A stretch of DNA of 64,000 nt from Fomitopsis serialis (GCF_022376445.1 NW_025954995.1:186001-250000); one strand, 5' to 3'; numbered from the stretch's first letter, positions 1 through 11,796 are shown. Notes: generated from the letters alone by a model not told the origin. Translations and numbers: made by a program.

Positions 1-636
1 AATACTGATTACTGCCAGAACGAAGTATTTATGCAGTCAAAGTCACCGACCATGTTTTCCACGATCGTACTCGCTCATCGCCTTACATTCGTCGCCTTGA
101 ATGGGAGGCAGCCAACGTAGTGGGTTGCAAGCATTGATATTGAGGCCTAAGGCCTAAGGCCTTGAGCTTGAGGACGCAACAAGTGTGACCTCACTTACAG
201 CCAACGCGGCTGTAGCGAACTTGCAAGACGTATGTAAGACGCCCCACCACAAAATTCGCGTGCAGAGCGCTGATGGATTCTCAGGACTTTGAACAACACC
301 GTTTTTAATTATACCAAAGACGATTTATGGATCGCGTTTCGGTGTTCAACAGAGTGCACGAAGGGCACATGCCGTTCATGACAACACTCTGATAGACAAC
401 CATTCGGCTCAGAGGTCCCACACCAACCAACCAATTAACAGTTTTCGGACTGGCACGCGAAGCGAATCGGCCTATGCGATGAATAGATGACCAGGCCGGC
501 TGAATTCTAGGTCGCCAGAGTTGTTCAATAGTTGGCCCGTGAAATAGAATGACATTTGATTGATCTCCTAGAACAGCCGTCGGCCAATGTAGACCACAGT
601 GACCTCGACCGACGGACTGCGGAAAGGACCGGTCCT
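1..636. other. intergenic, no gene seen
   Basis: No conserved protein or RNA gene was recognised here. The only visible structure is a short iterated AAGGCCT stretch near 145-165. The part next to 637 is presumably the 3' flank of COX12. Confidence 0.4.
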
Positions 637-1169
637 TCAGGGTTCGAGCGATGCAGGGAAGGTGCCGTTCTCCCTCTGCTCGTCCCACTTGGAAATCTGA
701 AGTGGGGAGGTATCAGTGGAGATAAGGAAACGTGCAACGCAATGCAGGCTTACCCATTCGTCTGTGCGGGAGAACAAGGTGAGGCAAAGTGAAGAGGAAA
801 TGGAGAATGAATGACGTACTGGGGCAGAGAGAGTTGTACGCCCGCTTGAACTGCTTGCAGGGGGCAAAGTCCTCACCCTTGGCAGCGATACACTTGAAGT
901 AGTCAGTATAGTTCTGGAAGCTGGTGCGGTTTTCGTTCGTCATAAACTGAGCAGAACACGAGGGATTGGGATGTACCAGTGCCTCGTCTGGTTCGTGTTG
1001 GGGAACCGGGCTGGTGAAGTGGCACGTCAGGAGACGAGCGCGCAGAAAATGGCCCGATACCGACCGTCAAAGCCCGCGGTCTGCAGAACGTACTTGCTGC
1101 AAATTGAGACGGTCAGAACGGGACGCACGGTGTGCGACGAGGGCGGGCTAACCTGGAGAGGTCGGACAT
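637..1169 (-). CDS. COX12: cytochrome c oxidase subunit 6B (Cox12), six exons including an 8-nt microexon
   Basis: This is the intermembrane-space subunit of cytochrome c oxidase that bridges the two monomers. I assembled six exons by hand: 1169-1153, 1096-1065, 1010-977, 920-820, 761-754 and 696-637. All have GT-AG borders and give an 83-residue protein starting MSDLSSKYVLQTAGFDARFP. The family hallmarks are present: TAGFDARFPNTNQ, a CX9C pair (CFQNYTDYFKC), a CX10C pair (CKQFKRAYNSLC), and the C-terminal stretch NEWISKWDEQRENGTFP. Length fits the family (about 80-90 residues). The fifth exon is only 8 nt (ACGAATGG) and supplies most of the codons for Asn-Glu-Trp. A longer frame with an ATG near 943 is tempting, but it starts inside intron 3. 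The gene is divergent from PRP18. Confidence 0.95.
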
Positions 1170-1339
1170 GGTGGGGGATGGGGAGGAGGAGGAAGACGAC
1201 GGGTGCGGCGACGAGGCGACCTCGGGAAATGATGGAACGCGCCCGGGCTCGTTCCCTCTCGGCCTCACCTCGGCCATCCCCGCCCCCGCCTTTCCTCCAG
1301 CCACCACCAGCCACCGTCCCCCCGCCGCTCTCCTCGAGC
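1170..1339. promoter_or_regulatory. divergent promoter region COX12/PRP18
   Basis: The 170 bp between the two start codons must hold both 5' regions. It is GC-rich, with C-rich runs near 1277-1325. I saw no clear TATA box. Confidence 0.5.
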
Positions 1340-2673
1340 ATGGATGCTCTCAAGGCAGAAATCGCAGTCAAGCGCAAGGCTCTGCAAGAGGACCCTGTCC
1401 TCGCGCAGCGCCCCACAAAGTACATGCGCCGCGGCGACCTCGAACGGCTCAAGGAAGAGCGCGCACGCAAGGAGCGGGAGGAGAAGGAGGCTAGAGAGAA
1501 GAAGGAGCCCGAGGAAGAAGAGCGCAGGAGATCAAAAGTGTGTCTCCTCTCTCATCGCTATGCATACGACCCCGCTCATGCGACATTGGAGAACAGCCGT
1601 CCTCTTCTCGTGCGCGCACAGATTCCCCCTCGTAGATGCCGCCGCGAGCGCATCTCCAGCCCCAGAGTCTGCATTCAACATTTCAAATGAAGAAACCGTT
1701 CGCCGTCTCCGAGCCAAAGGCCAGCCCATCCGCCTGTTTGGAGAATCCGACAAGGATCGTCGCCTACGTCTCCGTGCGTTGGAGCTCATTGAGGAGAAGA
1801 ACAGCGAACGGCATGGCGGACAAAACGAATTCAAGAAGGCTCTGAGGATGTCGAGAATGTTGAACGTCTGCTGAGGGATACGCGAGCGCAGGAGGAACGA
1901 AGGAAAAGGGCAAGAAGAAAGAGGGAAAGGAGGCAGAGGCGCAACAAGTCTTGGACATGAATCTTGTCAAGACAGACCCGGACAAACTCTACCCTATCAT
2001 CTACTACGCGCTCAAGCGCACGCTGAAGGAATGGGAAGAATGGATGGATGAGCGACCAGGTAAATTTGCGGCCATAATGTGTGTCCGCGCCGACCGATGT
2101 TCTACCGACAGACAGCGTGAAGCGTACTATGCAAGGGAAGCTTGCTGCCGCAACGCAGAAACAAAGTGCAGAGTATCTGAAGCCACTCTTCAAGCTGATC
2201 CGAGCAAGAGTACGTTCCTTCGGCACATTCGCTGCGCTGTCCTCATAGAAATGGATATTAGAATCTTCCTCCGGACATGCTCGCACGAGTAGCTGAGATC
2301 GTCCACTACATGCAAAGTCGGCAATACCAAAAAGCCAACGATTCATACCTTCGTCTTTCCATCGGCAACGCGCCATGGCCAATCGGTGTTACCATGGTTG
2401 GGTACGTCGTCACTTTCGGACTTTGAACACTGCCGCTCAATGACTTCGGTCTGCATAGTATTCACGAACGGTCCGCACGAGAAAAGATCTCCGCAGATCA
2501 GGTTGCGCATGTTCTGAACGACGAAGTCAGCCGCAAGTATATCCAGAGTCTGAAGCGGTACGTTGCACGGCATGTGTCTCTTGCATAACCCGCTCACCGT
2601 TCAATCGTACAGGTTACTGACGTTCTCGCAAACGAAATACCCGCCATACGACGTGACTCAATTGATGGGGTAG
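1340..2673 (+). CDS. PRP18: pre-mRNA splicing factor Prp18, with two apparent 1-nt deletions
   Basis: Prp18 is a U5 snRNP-associated second-step splicing factor. The start [16 protein letters not shown] is followed by the charged [19 protein letters not shown] segment. A small SFM/PRP4-like motif ([20 protein letters not shown]) comes next, then the Prp18 core: [71 protein letters not shown] and a C-terminus ending [10 protein letters not shown]. At least five introns are needed. Between about 1,840 and 1,950 the conserved reading passes through all three frames. One extra G near 1,844 (giving [13 protein letters not shown]) and one near 1,902 restore a continuous protein. Because this is a conserved housekeeping gene, assembly error looks likelier than decay, but a broken allele is not excluded. 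Confidence 0.93.
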
Positions 2674-4967
2674 CCATTCATGCGCATCACCGACTCATCT
2701 TGCGTTTGGGTACTTTGCAAGCGATGATCAGGTCATCTAGGCACGACATACTGAATCTCGTCACTGTTTTGCTCTAACTTTGTGTAGCTAGGATGTGTGT
2801 ATGTGTGTAGGATTACAGGGACTTGAACGCATGCTTCGTCTGCATAGCCGCCGAGTATCAATCAATGAGACGTGCTCTTTGGTTTCTGGTGTCAAAGATG
2901 TGCCATCTGCGTGGTCAATGAGGTGCGTATTGTGCTCGACAGCGTTCGCGGTAACTCAAGGCAGGGTATAGTGTCCACCACGGGCTGCGTCGGTGGTTGT
3001 TGCGGTTGAAACGTTGCACGGCAATGCTGTAGTCGGTCAGTTTCTCGATGGCCATGGATCGTATTTAATGGCTTTGGTCTTTCAGTACAGTCTGGTCGTT
3101 AAGATGTCATGGTGGCAGTATCTCGACAAGTCGGGCCTAAATTCTGCAGAAGACGCTATTGTTGCTTGCGCCATCTTTCGTGCCATCACTACACGCCGGA
3201 CCATCCACCTCACAAGCAACTATCCATATAATCGCCTGTCGCAAGCACGCCTCCTGTCTTCTCCAGCGCGTCGACTTCTACGGGAAAGTCGACCACGCCT
3301 GTGCGCATGGGACGGAAGAAGGTAGTCATGGCAGTGCCAGAACATCCAAGTCGTACGTTGGCAGTGGTTGAGCTCGAACGTGTTCTTATTCTAGTGACGG
3401 ATGTCGCTGAATATCAAAGGGGGCCTGTCACTTCCAACCCAGGCTTCAAGCTCGAGTGCGATCTGGTGCCTCTGGAAATTGCATGGAAACGTCAGAAAGA
3501 AATCCTATGCCACTCGTTCGCCCTCGGATGTGCCCGGGTTCGTTCTCGTGCGCGCAAAGGCATCTCGCATCGCGCTCTACGTTTCTGAATATCCTCCGAG
3601 CGGCTTAATGGTGTCGTCCCCTGATTCATCGACCACATCTTCTATGGCTTCCTGGTCGCGGGTCTTCAGCTCTCGGATCTCCCCATTCCATCACTTCCCT
3701 TCAACCATTTTTCTCGTTTTTGACCCGTGGCCGCTGGTCTTTTCTCTGTGCACTGCCCCTTTGCAAACCAAGGGTTCCGCCAAACCATGGCCTGGTTTCC
3801 GTGCTACCCCCGTTCAATCGTCGAGCTCGGAACCAATGGCTGGTCGATTTCCTGTGACTCGCTGTGAGTAGAAGATCATGAACCATCCGCAAAGCACGCA
3901 CTGATCATCTGCGTAACGACAGGAAGCAGGAGACGAACACAACCGTCCAAAGGACCAAAACCGCGGGGTGCTTGTTTTACAATTCTTGAGCAGAACTGTG
4001 CGCGGATTCTTCAGGCTATCACGAATACGTCCGCTCTACAGTTCTTCCCAGAGGCATAAAAAAGCACATGGCGATCGGCGGCGATACACTGTACAGGCCT
4101 GTAGCTGCAACGAAGCTCTGCGACGTCCGCTCGTCCCGGCCCCACCCTACGGCTGTAATCACTGGACAGTCGCCTAAACGCACCGACGTGAATCAGCCCA
4201 ACGGCGCGGGCGGGGCGTACTGGACTACCACATGGGTATCCAGCTAAGCTACTGCGTAACCAACACGACATGTGTCAGCCGCAGTTTGTTCAACGCGAGA
4301 CAGACTTAACGAACAGCTCTATGTCACGGCTCTGAAGCATCTGTCACTTGGCGACATTGAAACCGGATTCTTCATAGCTCACCGAAAGCCCCATGCGTAG
4401 CATGATTTTCTCTCTCTCGTTCCGACGTTGTGTATAACCATATTATTATGTCAACAACTCATTGACTTCTTGTCAGTCCTCTATGTGCCGCGGATTGAGG
4501 AATAGTAGGCATCAACGACGCAAAAACAGCGACTCGTCATTGGGGATGGTTGCACCATGCGGGATGATATCTCTGTATCGGCTGTAGCACACTGGCAGTT
4601 CCTGAAATCCGAGTCCGACCGTAATGAAGCCAGATGGAGAAGTCAGGATTCTTCATGAATGGCGCTGTCACTAGCAATGCAGAGTTTAGTATTGGTCGTT
4701 TGCAACACCGTCATGATTGATGCGACTGGAAATACATGCCTGCGGGGACAGAATGACAACGCCCTTGCGCGTAGCATCAGACAGTTTGCTCTATAATTAC
4801 ACACAGGACTGGGGACAGACGTCTTCATTAGCTCCTTCGGGCCACTTAAGCGGCATATCGTACAGCGAAAACTCCATTAGTGCAAATAGTAAGGCTACAG
4901 CAACATCTTCCTTGCTACATTGGCTGGCATCTACGTCCCAAGTGTGACATCGCCGATGGACAGTCGG
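2674..4967. other. 2.3-kb interval without a recognisable gene
   Basis: Several frames of 60-156 codons exist, for example 3,401-3,871 on the plus strand. None shows a known domain, and I could not build a convincing spliced gene. The first 200-300 bp is probably the PRP18 3' region and the last few hundred the JJJ1 3' region. A small unrecognised gene cannot be ruled out. Confidence 0.4.
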
Positions 4968-7174
4968 TCATTTCTTGCCTTTCTTGCCCTTCTTCGTACC
5001 TCCTCCCCGACCCTCGTCAGCCTGAGCCGGGGTTGCAGCAGCGTGTCCGGTCGTCTTGATATGCGCAAAGAGCTTCGTCCGGCTGTCAAACTCCGACTTG
5101 CAAATGTTACACTGCTGTGCAGAGAGAAACAGCGTGAATACACTAGCAACTTAACTGCGCAGTGCGTACTCACCTCCTTGGCAGTAACAGGGCCCACTGT
5201 CTCTGCGCGTGCTGCTTTCGCAGCCTCGCGAGCGCGGCGTTTGTCCCGTTTCGAGAGTTCCGGCTGCGGCGTTGGCGTGGACGTAGACTCGGCTGCTTCG
5301 TGGGGAGTATGATCCTCAGGCTCAGCAGTAAGCACAGAAGGAGGACCGGAAGCAGAAGCCGCCGCACTGGCCGGTTCGTTCCGAGCTTTCGCCCTACGCC
5401 GTGACTTTGTGAGGACCTCCGGAGAGGGGGCGCGCGGCTGTTTGCCCTTCGTCTTTGCTTTAGACGTAGGCTGAGTGACATTTGTCTCGCCATCTCCGTG
5501 TGGGGGACCGCCCTCCGTCCCCGGTGACGTTGCTCGAGATCCCTTCGTTGCTCTCTCGGTGCTGTTCTCAGATTCCTGATCCTCCTCGCCGCTGTCAGCG
5601 TCGAGTGCCGGCGCTTCTGCTGGTTCGTCGACTATCTCTCCAGCTTCCGAGGGGATAATTGGCGTTTCCGGGGGATCTTCATACGTCTCATACTCCTCGT
5701 CGCTTCCCCTCTCTTCCTCGTCCTCCTCATCAACTTCCCCCAGCCCCAGCTCTTCGCTCTCCTCCCTCATGCGCTTCCGGAGGTCCTCGACCGCCTTCAA
5801 GTGCTTCCGGCTGCGTTCATGGCTAGTCCAGGCCGCCTCACTCCGGAAGGTCTTACCGCACGCGACGCACTCCCACTCCTCTTGCTCGTTCTCTGCAGCG
5901 GCCCACTCGAGGTCTTCAGCGTCAGAGATTTTCTGTGCCTTTTGCCAGTCCTGCGCGACGAACTCGGCCTGGGAGGACGGAGGTGCCGGTCGCGTGGTGG
6001 GTGTGCGTGCGCCCTTCGGCGTGGAGGCGGTAGAGGACGCGGCGGCAGCTTGGGCGGCCAAATGAGCCTTGTAGCGTGGATCACGTTTTCGAAGGAAGGT
6101 TGCTAGAGACTGATGTTGCATTGGGATACGGGAAGTCGTAGAGGATGGGGGAACATACCCTGACAGTATCATTGTATTCCTTACGAGCGTCATCCCTCGC
6201 TTTCTTGTTGTCTCGCTCCATTAGCCTGTGCCATTCGTAGGATCCGTGAATCACACTGTGGTCGCTCATCGGGGTTCGCCACCTACCTCCGCACCCGTCG
6301 ATCAGGAGCTTCGTTCACGTTCCACGCATCCGCCCAAGCAAAGTCCTTGGCAGTCACGAAGTTCATCCAAGAGTTGTAGAACGTGCGCGTGGCTCTATCC
6401 TTTGAGTCCTTGCTGGCGGGCACCCATGGCCATGTCGCATCTCCGAAAGCAGGGTACTGGGAGGAAGCATCGGCATATTGGCGCTCATCGTGAACAAGGC
6501 GGTCGAAGAGGTTGCGGTAGATTGTGAAGAAGCTCTGAAGGGACGCGGATGTGAGTGGGGTCATTTGCCTAGCGCAGCGAACATGGCGTACGTTGGGTCC
6601 GTCGTCATACCCGGTATATATTGACGCGTCGAAGAACTGAGCAAGATGTCGGACGGTCAGACCGCGATCGCGTGCGCGCGGAGGGGGCGTGCCGCGCTTG
6701 ATGTCCTCGAAGACGGACCCAGCGTCGGGCTCTGGGGCAAGAGAGGCCCTATGACTGTCGTACCACGCGCGCTCCTACTTGACAAAATAAGTGAGGCTTG
6801 TGTATAGATGATGGAAGACAAGACTCACTTGGTCGTCGCTGAGTACCTGAGCGGAGACACATGAGAGAAGGAACGGCTGGAGCGGGAGAGAGGTACCAAC
6901 CTCGTAAGCCTGCTGTAGGGTCGCGAATCTCTTTGTCGCGTCGTCTATGTTGTCGGGGTTCTTGTCTGGATGATGGATGAGAGCGAGCCTGCGGAAGGAT
7001 CGCTGGACGCAGAGTAAGCTCCATGTAGGATGCGGACGGAGACTGCAGGCGTACCCTGATCTCATCTGCAGTCGCATTGTCGTCGACCTCAAGGAGAGCG
7101 TAGTAGTCGGGAGCCCCGGCGCCAGCCTGGCCATCGTCCTGCGCGCCGTTCGTGGTCGACTCGCGATTGCCCAT
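4968..7174 (-). CDS. JJJ1: J-domain protein Jjj1/DNAJC21-like, 60S ribosome maturation
   Basis: This is a cytosolic J-protein that partners Hsp70 in late 60S subunit maturation (recycling of Arx1 by Jjj1 with Rei1, known from yeast). The start is [12 protein letters not shown] at 7,174. The J domain follows at about residues 22-90: [18 protein letters not shown], an intron, [15 protein letters not shown] with the HPD motif intact, then [15 protein letters not shown]. Later exons give [19 protein letters not shown] and [17 protein letters not shown], the [15 protein letters not shown] helix, and [21 protein letters not shown]2H2 finger ([20 protein letters not shown] plus RKH) and a long acidic, low-complexity linker follow. 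A second C2H2 finger, [20 protein letters not shown] plus TGH, lies in the last exon. The protein ends in a Lys/Gly-rich tail at 4,968. This domain order is diagnostic for DNAJC21/Jjj1. Confidence 0.93.
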
Positions 7175-7373
7175 CGCCTGGCTGTGGTGGGCGGGAGAGG
7201 CTGAGACGGCTAGCGCCGAGCGTACTCGCAGCGGCGGATCTCGATCGCGATCGACGACTCTTCTCAGCCACCGCCCGCCGCCACCGCCGGCAGTCGCCGC
7301 CAGCAGCCTCGTCTCTCTCTCCCGCCACAGCGACCTCAGCCTCCCGCTCGCTGCCCGCTTCCCGTCGTGCACA
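7175..7373. promoter_or_regulatory. divergent promoter region JJJ1/TIM13
   Basis: About 200 bp separates the two start codons. It contains CpG-rich stretches and pyrimidine-rich tracts ahead of the TIM13 ATG. No discrete motif was identified. Confidence 0.5.
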
Positions 7374-7880
7374 ATGTCCAGCTTGTTCGGCTCATCCGGC
7401 AAATCGACCCCTCCGCCAGGTAGGCTGGCCTCACCTGCAACGCGTCCACGCACTCACTGCATGCTCACACAGACATGGCCACTCGCAAGCAGGCCTTCAT
7501 GGACAGCTACCGCCAGGAAATGGCTCTCACCAACGCACAGGAGCTGATGACTGTATGTCACTAGCCCCTACTTACTCCTTGCCACCCCTTATATGGCGCG
7601 TAGAAATGCAACGAGAAATGCTTCGCCAAGTGCGTCGCAAAGCCCGGCAGTTCGCTCTCCGGTTCAGAACAGGTACGTCCTCGTCTCACGTGCCTCGCTG
7701 TCGCCGAGCTTAATCGTGGGCCTCAGACATGTCTGAGCAACTGCTTGCAGCGTTACATGGAGGCTTGTGAGTAGTCAGTCGATCTTCGCCCGCTTCATGC
7801 TCATACTCTCTCCAGTCAACATTGTCAGCCGGACGTACATCTCTCGGGTTCAAAAAGAGCGTCTTTCAGAGATTGCATGA
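7374..7880 (+). CDS. TIM13: mitochondrial inner-membrane import chaperone Tim13
   Basis: Tim13 is a small Tim of the intermembrane space, working as a Tim8-Tim13 hexamer that escorts hydrophobic precursors to TIM22. Five exons give about 99 residues: MSSLFGSSGKSTPPP, then DMATRKQAFMDSYRQEM with ALTNAQELMT, then KCNEKCFAKCVAKPGSSLSG, then TCLSNCLQRYMEA, then FNIVSRTYISRVQKERLSEIA (the last motif spans the final exon). The twin CX3C motif is intact (CFAKC and CLSNC, with the usual spacing of about 15). Introns are short with GT-AG borders. The gene is convergent with WRAP73, with about 250 bp between stops. Confidence 0.94.
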
Positions 7881-8126
7881 CCGTTTGCTTGGTACCGTCC
7901 AAGTACATGTATTTCCGCGTAGTGCGATAATTCAGCTGGCTCGTTTCTTGCGACACCGAAGAGGCCAAACCGCCTGTGTGCACAGCGCACGGAGCTCGCA
8001 GGACACTGACTGTCAATAGTTGAAGGGTTCGCAAAGGCGCTGCAATACTGCTGACACTGTCTCTGTATAGCTCGCCCTAATCCTACACAAATTCCACTAT
8101 GATACGCAAGCTTCTATATCATCTGC

Positions 8127-10159
8127 TTACCCAGGGACAGGCGTATCTTCACCCTCCTCGACCTCAAATGCACAGCAAAACGTCTCGCGGTCCATCAACA
8201 CCAGCCCCCGGCCATCCGGCGCCCACCGCAGTGTATGCGCCGCGAATTTCCTCGCAGGTACCCCTACACACTCCGCCACTTCCTCTGCCACTCCTCCTGT
8301 TGTTCCATCGCTCGCCCCACCCTCTGCAGACGTGGACTCCCACTCATCGCTCCACAGATAGACAGCCCCGCCGCCCGTCGCACAGGCGAGAGAGCCCTTC
8401 CGAACGGGATTCCACCGCACGCTCGTCACCGCACTTGCATGCAGCAGCACGCTCCTGAGCTTTGGCTTAAGTACGGGTGTGGGCGTAGGCTCGCCGGCCT
8501 TGTCTCCGGACGGTCGGGCAAAGCTTGGGAAGTTGTAAAGCCAGACTGCCTCCGGCGCACCGCCGTAGCGCACCATGAGAGTCGTTCCGTCGACGTTCCA
8601 CGCCAGGTGCTCAGAGGTCGACGGTCTGGATGCTGTGGAGAGCCCTGGTGGAGGCTTGGTACGATCGTGCGAGATCAGGGTGAGTGTGTGAGGAGCTTGG
8701 ACGCGTTCGTCTGCGGGACGCGAAGTGAGCAATCGCAGTGAACGATCTCCGCAGAAGACGCACATGAGAGGAAACCACGTCCCCCGGTGGTCTCGATCCA
8801 GTCAGATGGTTCACGCCATATCGTCTGCTAAATCTTGTTCGCTCTCGCTTCGGTGACGTCGAGATGCTTGGAAGCTTACCGTACCCGCCGGTATTCGACT
8901 GTGCAGCTCGAATGTGGCGATCGGGCCCCATGTCAGGTTCTCCAGGACATGCACCTGATGCTATTGGTCGGAATATACTGACTGCGCAAATCCTATCGGC
9001 GTACCTTGTCGTCCCAGCCTAGAACGGCGAGGAATATCCCGGCTGGATGCCATGCAACTGCTCGTATACCGAAGCCAGGGTCCTTTTCGGGCGCGAACGT
9101 TCCAAGGAGCTCGCCTGCCAAGCTCAAGACGTATACTTTGTGCTGCATCCGTGCTGAGTGCCGCCCAAAGACCCAATAGCGTAGACATGACGAACCTCGA
9201 GCGGGCCCTCCCAAACTGCAACATGGTTCCCCGTGGGCGAAAGGCTGAGTGCGGAGAAGAGCGCAGTAGGCAGCGGAAAGTGCTATATGCAACGACACAC
9301 ATCATCCTGCTCGTGAGCTCGCACATGCCATTCGCTGGGCGTGGTGAGAGAAGGGAAGGCGGCTCGGACGTACCCTGACCATGCGATATGTGGCAGTCGC
9401 GTCGTACACGCCGATGCTGTCCTTGCATTTGTGACGTTCTGCGAGAACGAGGTAGTGCCCGTCGGAGCGGAAGGCATACCCTTGAAGCACGTTAGCAAGT
9501 GGGTCAGAGTCGATGATAGACGACGGACCTCGGTCAGGATGAGCAGGATACTGGATGTACGTCGGGGAGCCTGTCACCAAGCTCCAGACGGTCACTCTTA
9601 GCTACGGCGCGCGGCAATATGAGGGACGTCGGGGCGACAGGGATACGAAGTGCATGGAACGTACCGCCCACTCACTCCAGCAGATGATGCTTCGTCCGTC
9701 GGGGGCCCATTCGGCTTTGACAAGACCTTCAGCGCCGGCCTCTATCCGCGCGCGCCATTCCTCGTCACGCATCTTGAAGACGTCCACGATACCTTTGCGC
9801 GCGCACGCCGCGAGGATGTACTCTGAATCGCACGACCAGCCTGCGTGTGTGATCCAACTATCTCGGTCCACTGGGCAGCCTGTGGTCCCGCTAGAACTCC
9901 CGTCTGAGGGTGCGAGGGTACGGGCAAGAGGTCTTCTCGAGGTAGTAAATCTAGACTGCGCAGATGTCTTGTTTGCTGGTTGAGCGATGGTGGAGGCGGT
10001 GGCGGAGAGAGAGGGATCGAGCTGCCAGGAGCGGGTGATCTGGAAGGAGTCCGCGCGGCGGACGACGAGACGGTCCTGGATGGCGGTAAGCAGAAAGTGG
10101 GCACCGGGGGAGAAAGAGACGAGCTGCCCCGTTTGCTTGTAGATCTCTGTAAAGTCCAT
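8127..10159 (-). CDS. WD-repeat protein WRAP73/WDR8 family
   Basis: Members are centrosome or spindle-pole WD40 proteins (human WRAP73/WDR8; the fission yeast homologue works in spindle anchoring). The start MDFTEIYKQTGQLVSFSPGA matches the family start. Recognisable blocks are DRLVVRRADSFQITRSW, ILAACARKGIVDVFKM, GLVKAEWAPDGRSII, LRVTVWSLVTGSPTYIQYP, YLVLAERHKCKDSIGVYD, GFGIRAVAWHPAGIFLAVLG, and a C-terminal set with HLAWNVDGTTLMVRYGG and SVRWNPVRKGSLACATGG. An Arg/Ser-rich insertion near residues 70-95 separates the first two blades. At least four introns are needed. The stop at 8,127 is the simplest choice; a GT just before it leaves room for another small exon. It is divergent from COX10. 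Confidence 0.9.
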
Positions 10160-10430
10160 CGTCGCTTTCGCAAGAGACAACGCGACGGCGTAGACGACAG
10201 GAGAGGGAGGCGCGTCTGTGGCTGCAAGTCGCGATCGGCACGGGCGCCTGCACGACCTCAGATCTGCCAGCGCCTGCGAACTGCAGCGGGGTGGGCCAGC
10301 GCCAATGGCGGCGTCCTCATTTGCGGACGTGCAAGTCCACACCGTGAACCAGCGACGACCACGCTCTACCACGTCGAGGTCAGTGCTCATCGCATCAGCC
10401 AGCGCAGAGACTTACCCGCTTAACCGCAGC
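10160..10430. promoter_or_regulatory. divergent promoter region WRAP73/COX10
   Basis: The 271 bp between the two ATGs holds both 5' regions. An in-frame extension of COX10 to 10,218 would overlap it. I prefer the 10,431 ATG because the next residues look like a mitochondrial presequence. Confidence 0.5.
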
Positions 10431-11726
10431 ATGAGGGCAGCGCACCGCTTGCCCTGGACATACCTATGTCGTGACTGCGTGCGGCGCTCTGGAGGCCGAC
10501 CCAGTCTGCACCGACCGTCCTCGTCACTCGCCGTCGACAGGCCCGCCAGCTTCGCGTCCTTTTTCTTCCACAACTCAAGCTGGCAGACCAGTGCTCCCGC
10601 ACAACGTCTTCCGTCAGGACACAGAGCCCCGCCGCTGCCCCCACTGACAGAGACTATCGCAGGGCAAGCCGTCGACCTCGGGCAGTATCCTCCTCCGCCC
10701 TCCGTCCTCCCATATCGCAGGACGAACGTGCTCACACCGAGCCGCTTGCTCAAGGTATACTCTGAGCTCTCTAAAACACGCCTCACCGTCCTCGTCGTTC
10801 TCACTGCCATGTCCGGCGTCGCCCTCTCCCCTCTCCCGACCACCCTCCCCGTCCTCCTGTCCACCGCCATTGGGACCGCACTCTGCTCGGCGTCTGCAAA
10901 TACTCTCAACCAAATCCAAGAGGTCCCCTTCGACGCACAAATGCCTCGCACTCGCATGCGCCCGCTCGTCCGTCGAGCCATTACCCCGCTCCACGCTGTC
11001 GGCTTTGCGACCGCCACCGGCCTAGCGGGTCCCGCCATTCTCTGGACGATGTGCAACCCGACCACTGCCTTGCTTGGTGCGGCCAACATCGCGTTGTACG
11101 CCGGTGCATATACATGGCTCAAGCGCAAGAGCATCCTCAATACCTGGGTAGGCTCAGTCGTCGGCGGAATCCCTCCCCTCATGGGCTGGACGGCTTGCGG
11201 GGGTAATATTCTCCCATCTGCAGAGTACCCAATACATCTCTTTCTACCCTCCTTCCTTGCCTCCACACCAACCGACCTCGCGCTCATCGACAACCCGCTC
11301 GCTCCCTGGGTCCTTTTCCTCATCCTCTACAGTTGGCAGTTCCCGCACTTCAACGCCATCTCCTACCTCGTCCGCGAGTCCTATGCCCAGGCAGGCTACC
11401 GCATGCTCTGCGTCCTCTCGCCCGCGAAGAACGCCCTCGTCTCCCTCCGGCACGCCCTGCTCCTCATCCCCATCTGTTCCGTCCTCGTTCCGCTCTCAGG
11501 GCTGACGAGCTGGACGTTCGCGCTCGTCAGCCTCGTGCCGAACGTCATTTGCGCACGGGCGGCGTGGCAGTTCTGGAGGCACACCACGGAGAAGAACGCG
11601 AAGAAGCTTTGGCATTACTACCTGGCGTATCTCCCTGCGGTACTCGGGCTCATGATGGTTTGCAAGCGAGGTCTGGATTGGGGTTCCTGGGTCGAGAAGG
11701 AGGAGAGCAAGGTCATTGAGAGCTAG
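10431..11726 (+). CDS. COX10: protoheme IX farnesyltransferase (heme O synthase) Cox10
   Basis: Cox10 transfers a farnesyl group to heme B to make heme O, the first step to heme A for cytochrome oxidase. It is an inner-membrane UbiA-type prenyltransferase. The single exon encodes 431 residues. The start MRAAHRLPWTYLCRDCVRRS is Arg-rich and fits a mitochondrial presequence. The core contains LSKTRLTVLVVLTAMSGVAL, the first polyprenyl-diphosphate motif around NTLNQIQEVPFDAQMPRTR with MRPL, the second region YTWLKRKSILNTWVGSVVGG followed by IPPLMGW, and the family motif WQFPHFNAISYLVRESYAQA. Multiple hydrophobic helices follow to the C-terminus. The absence of introns is unusual beside its intron-rich neighbours. 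It converges on ZNF830 with only 70 bp between stops. Confidence 0.95.
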   Translation: MRAAHRLPWTYLCRDCVRRSGGRPSLHRPSSSLAVDRPASFASFFFHNSSWQTSAPAQRLPSGHRAPPLPPLTETIAGQAVDLGQYPPPPSVLPYRRTNVLTPSRLLKVYSELSKTRLTVLVVLTAMSGVALSPLPTTLPVLLSTAIGTALCSASANTLNQIQEVPFDAQMPRTRMRPLVRRAITPLHAVGFATATGLAGPAILWTMCNPTTALLGAANIALYAGAYTWLKRKSILNTWVGSVVGGIPPLMGWTACGGNILPSAEYPIHLFLPSFLASTPTDLALIDNPLAPWVLFLILYSWQFPHFNAISYLVRESYAQAGYRMLCVLSPAKNALVSLRHALLLIPICSVLVPLSGLTSWTFALVSLVPNVICARAAWQFWRHTTEKNAKKLWHYYLAYLPAVLGLMMVCKRGLDWGSWVEKEESKVIES

Positions 11727-11796
11727 ATCGCATTCGCCGTACACTGTATCAATACTGAGACGCATTGCTAAATGTCCATAATGTCCGCACTCACCG

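Noticed and set aside
713..943. A 76-codon minus-strand frame starting MTNENRTSF as the Cox12 start
   Set aside because: Its first residues lie in intron 3. The exon set with RFPNTNQTRHC and MSDLSSKYVLQTAGFDA upstream gives the full conserved protein.
2993..4271. Possible gene in the PRP18-JJJ1 interval
   Set aside because: Frames are short and without recognisable domains, and no consistent splicing model joined them.
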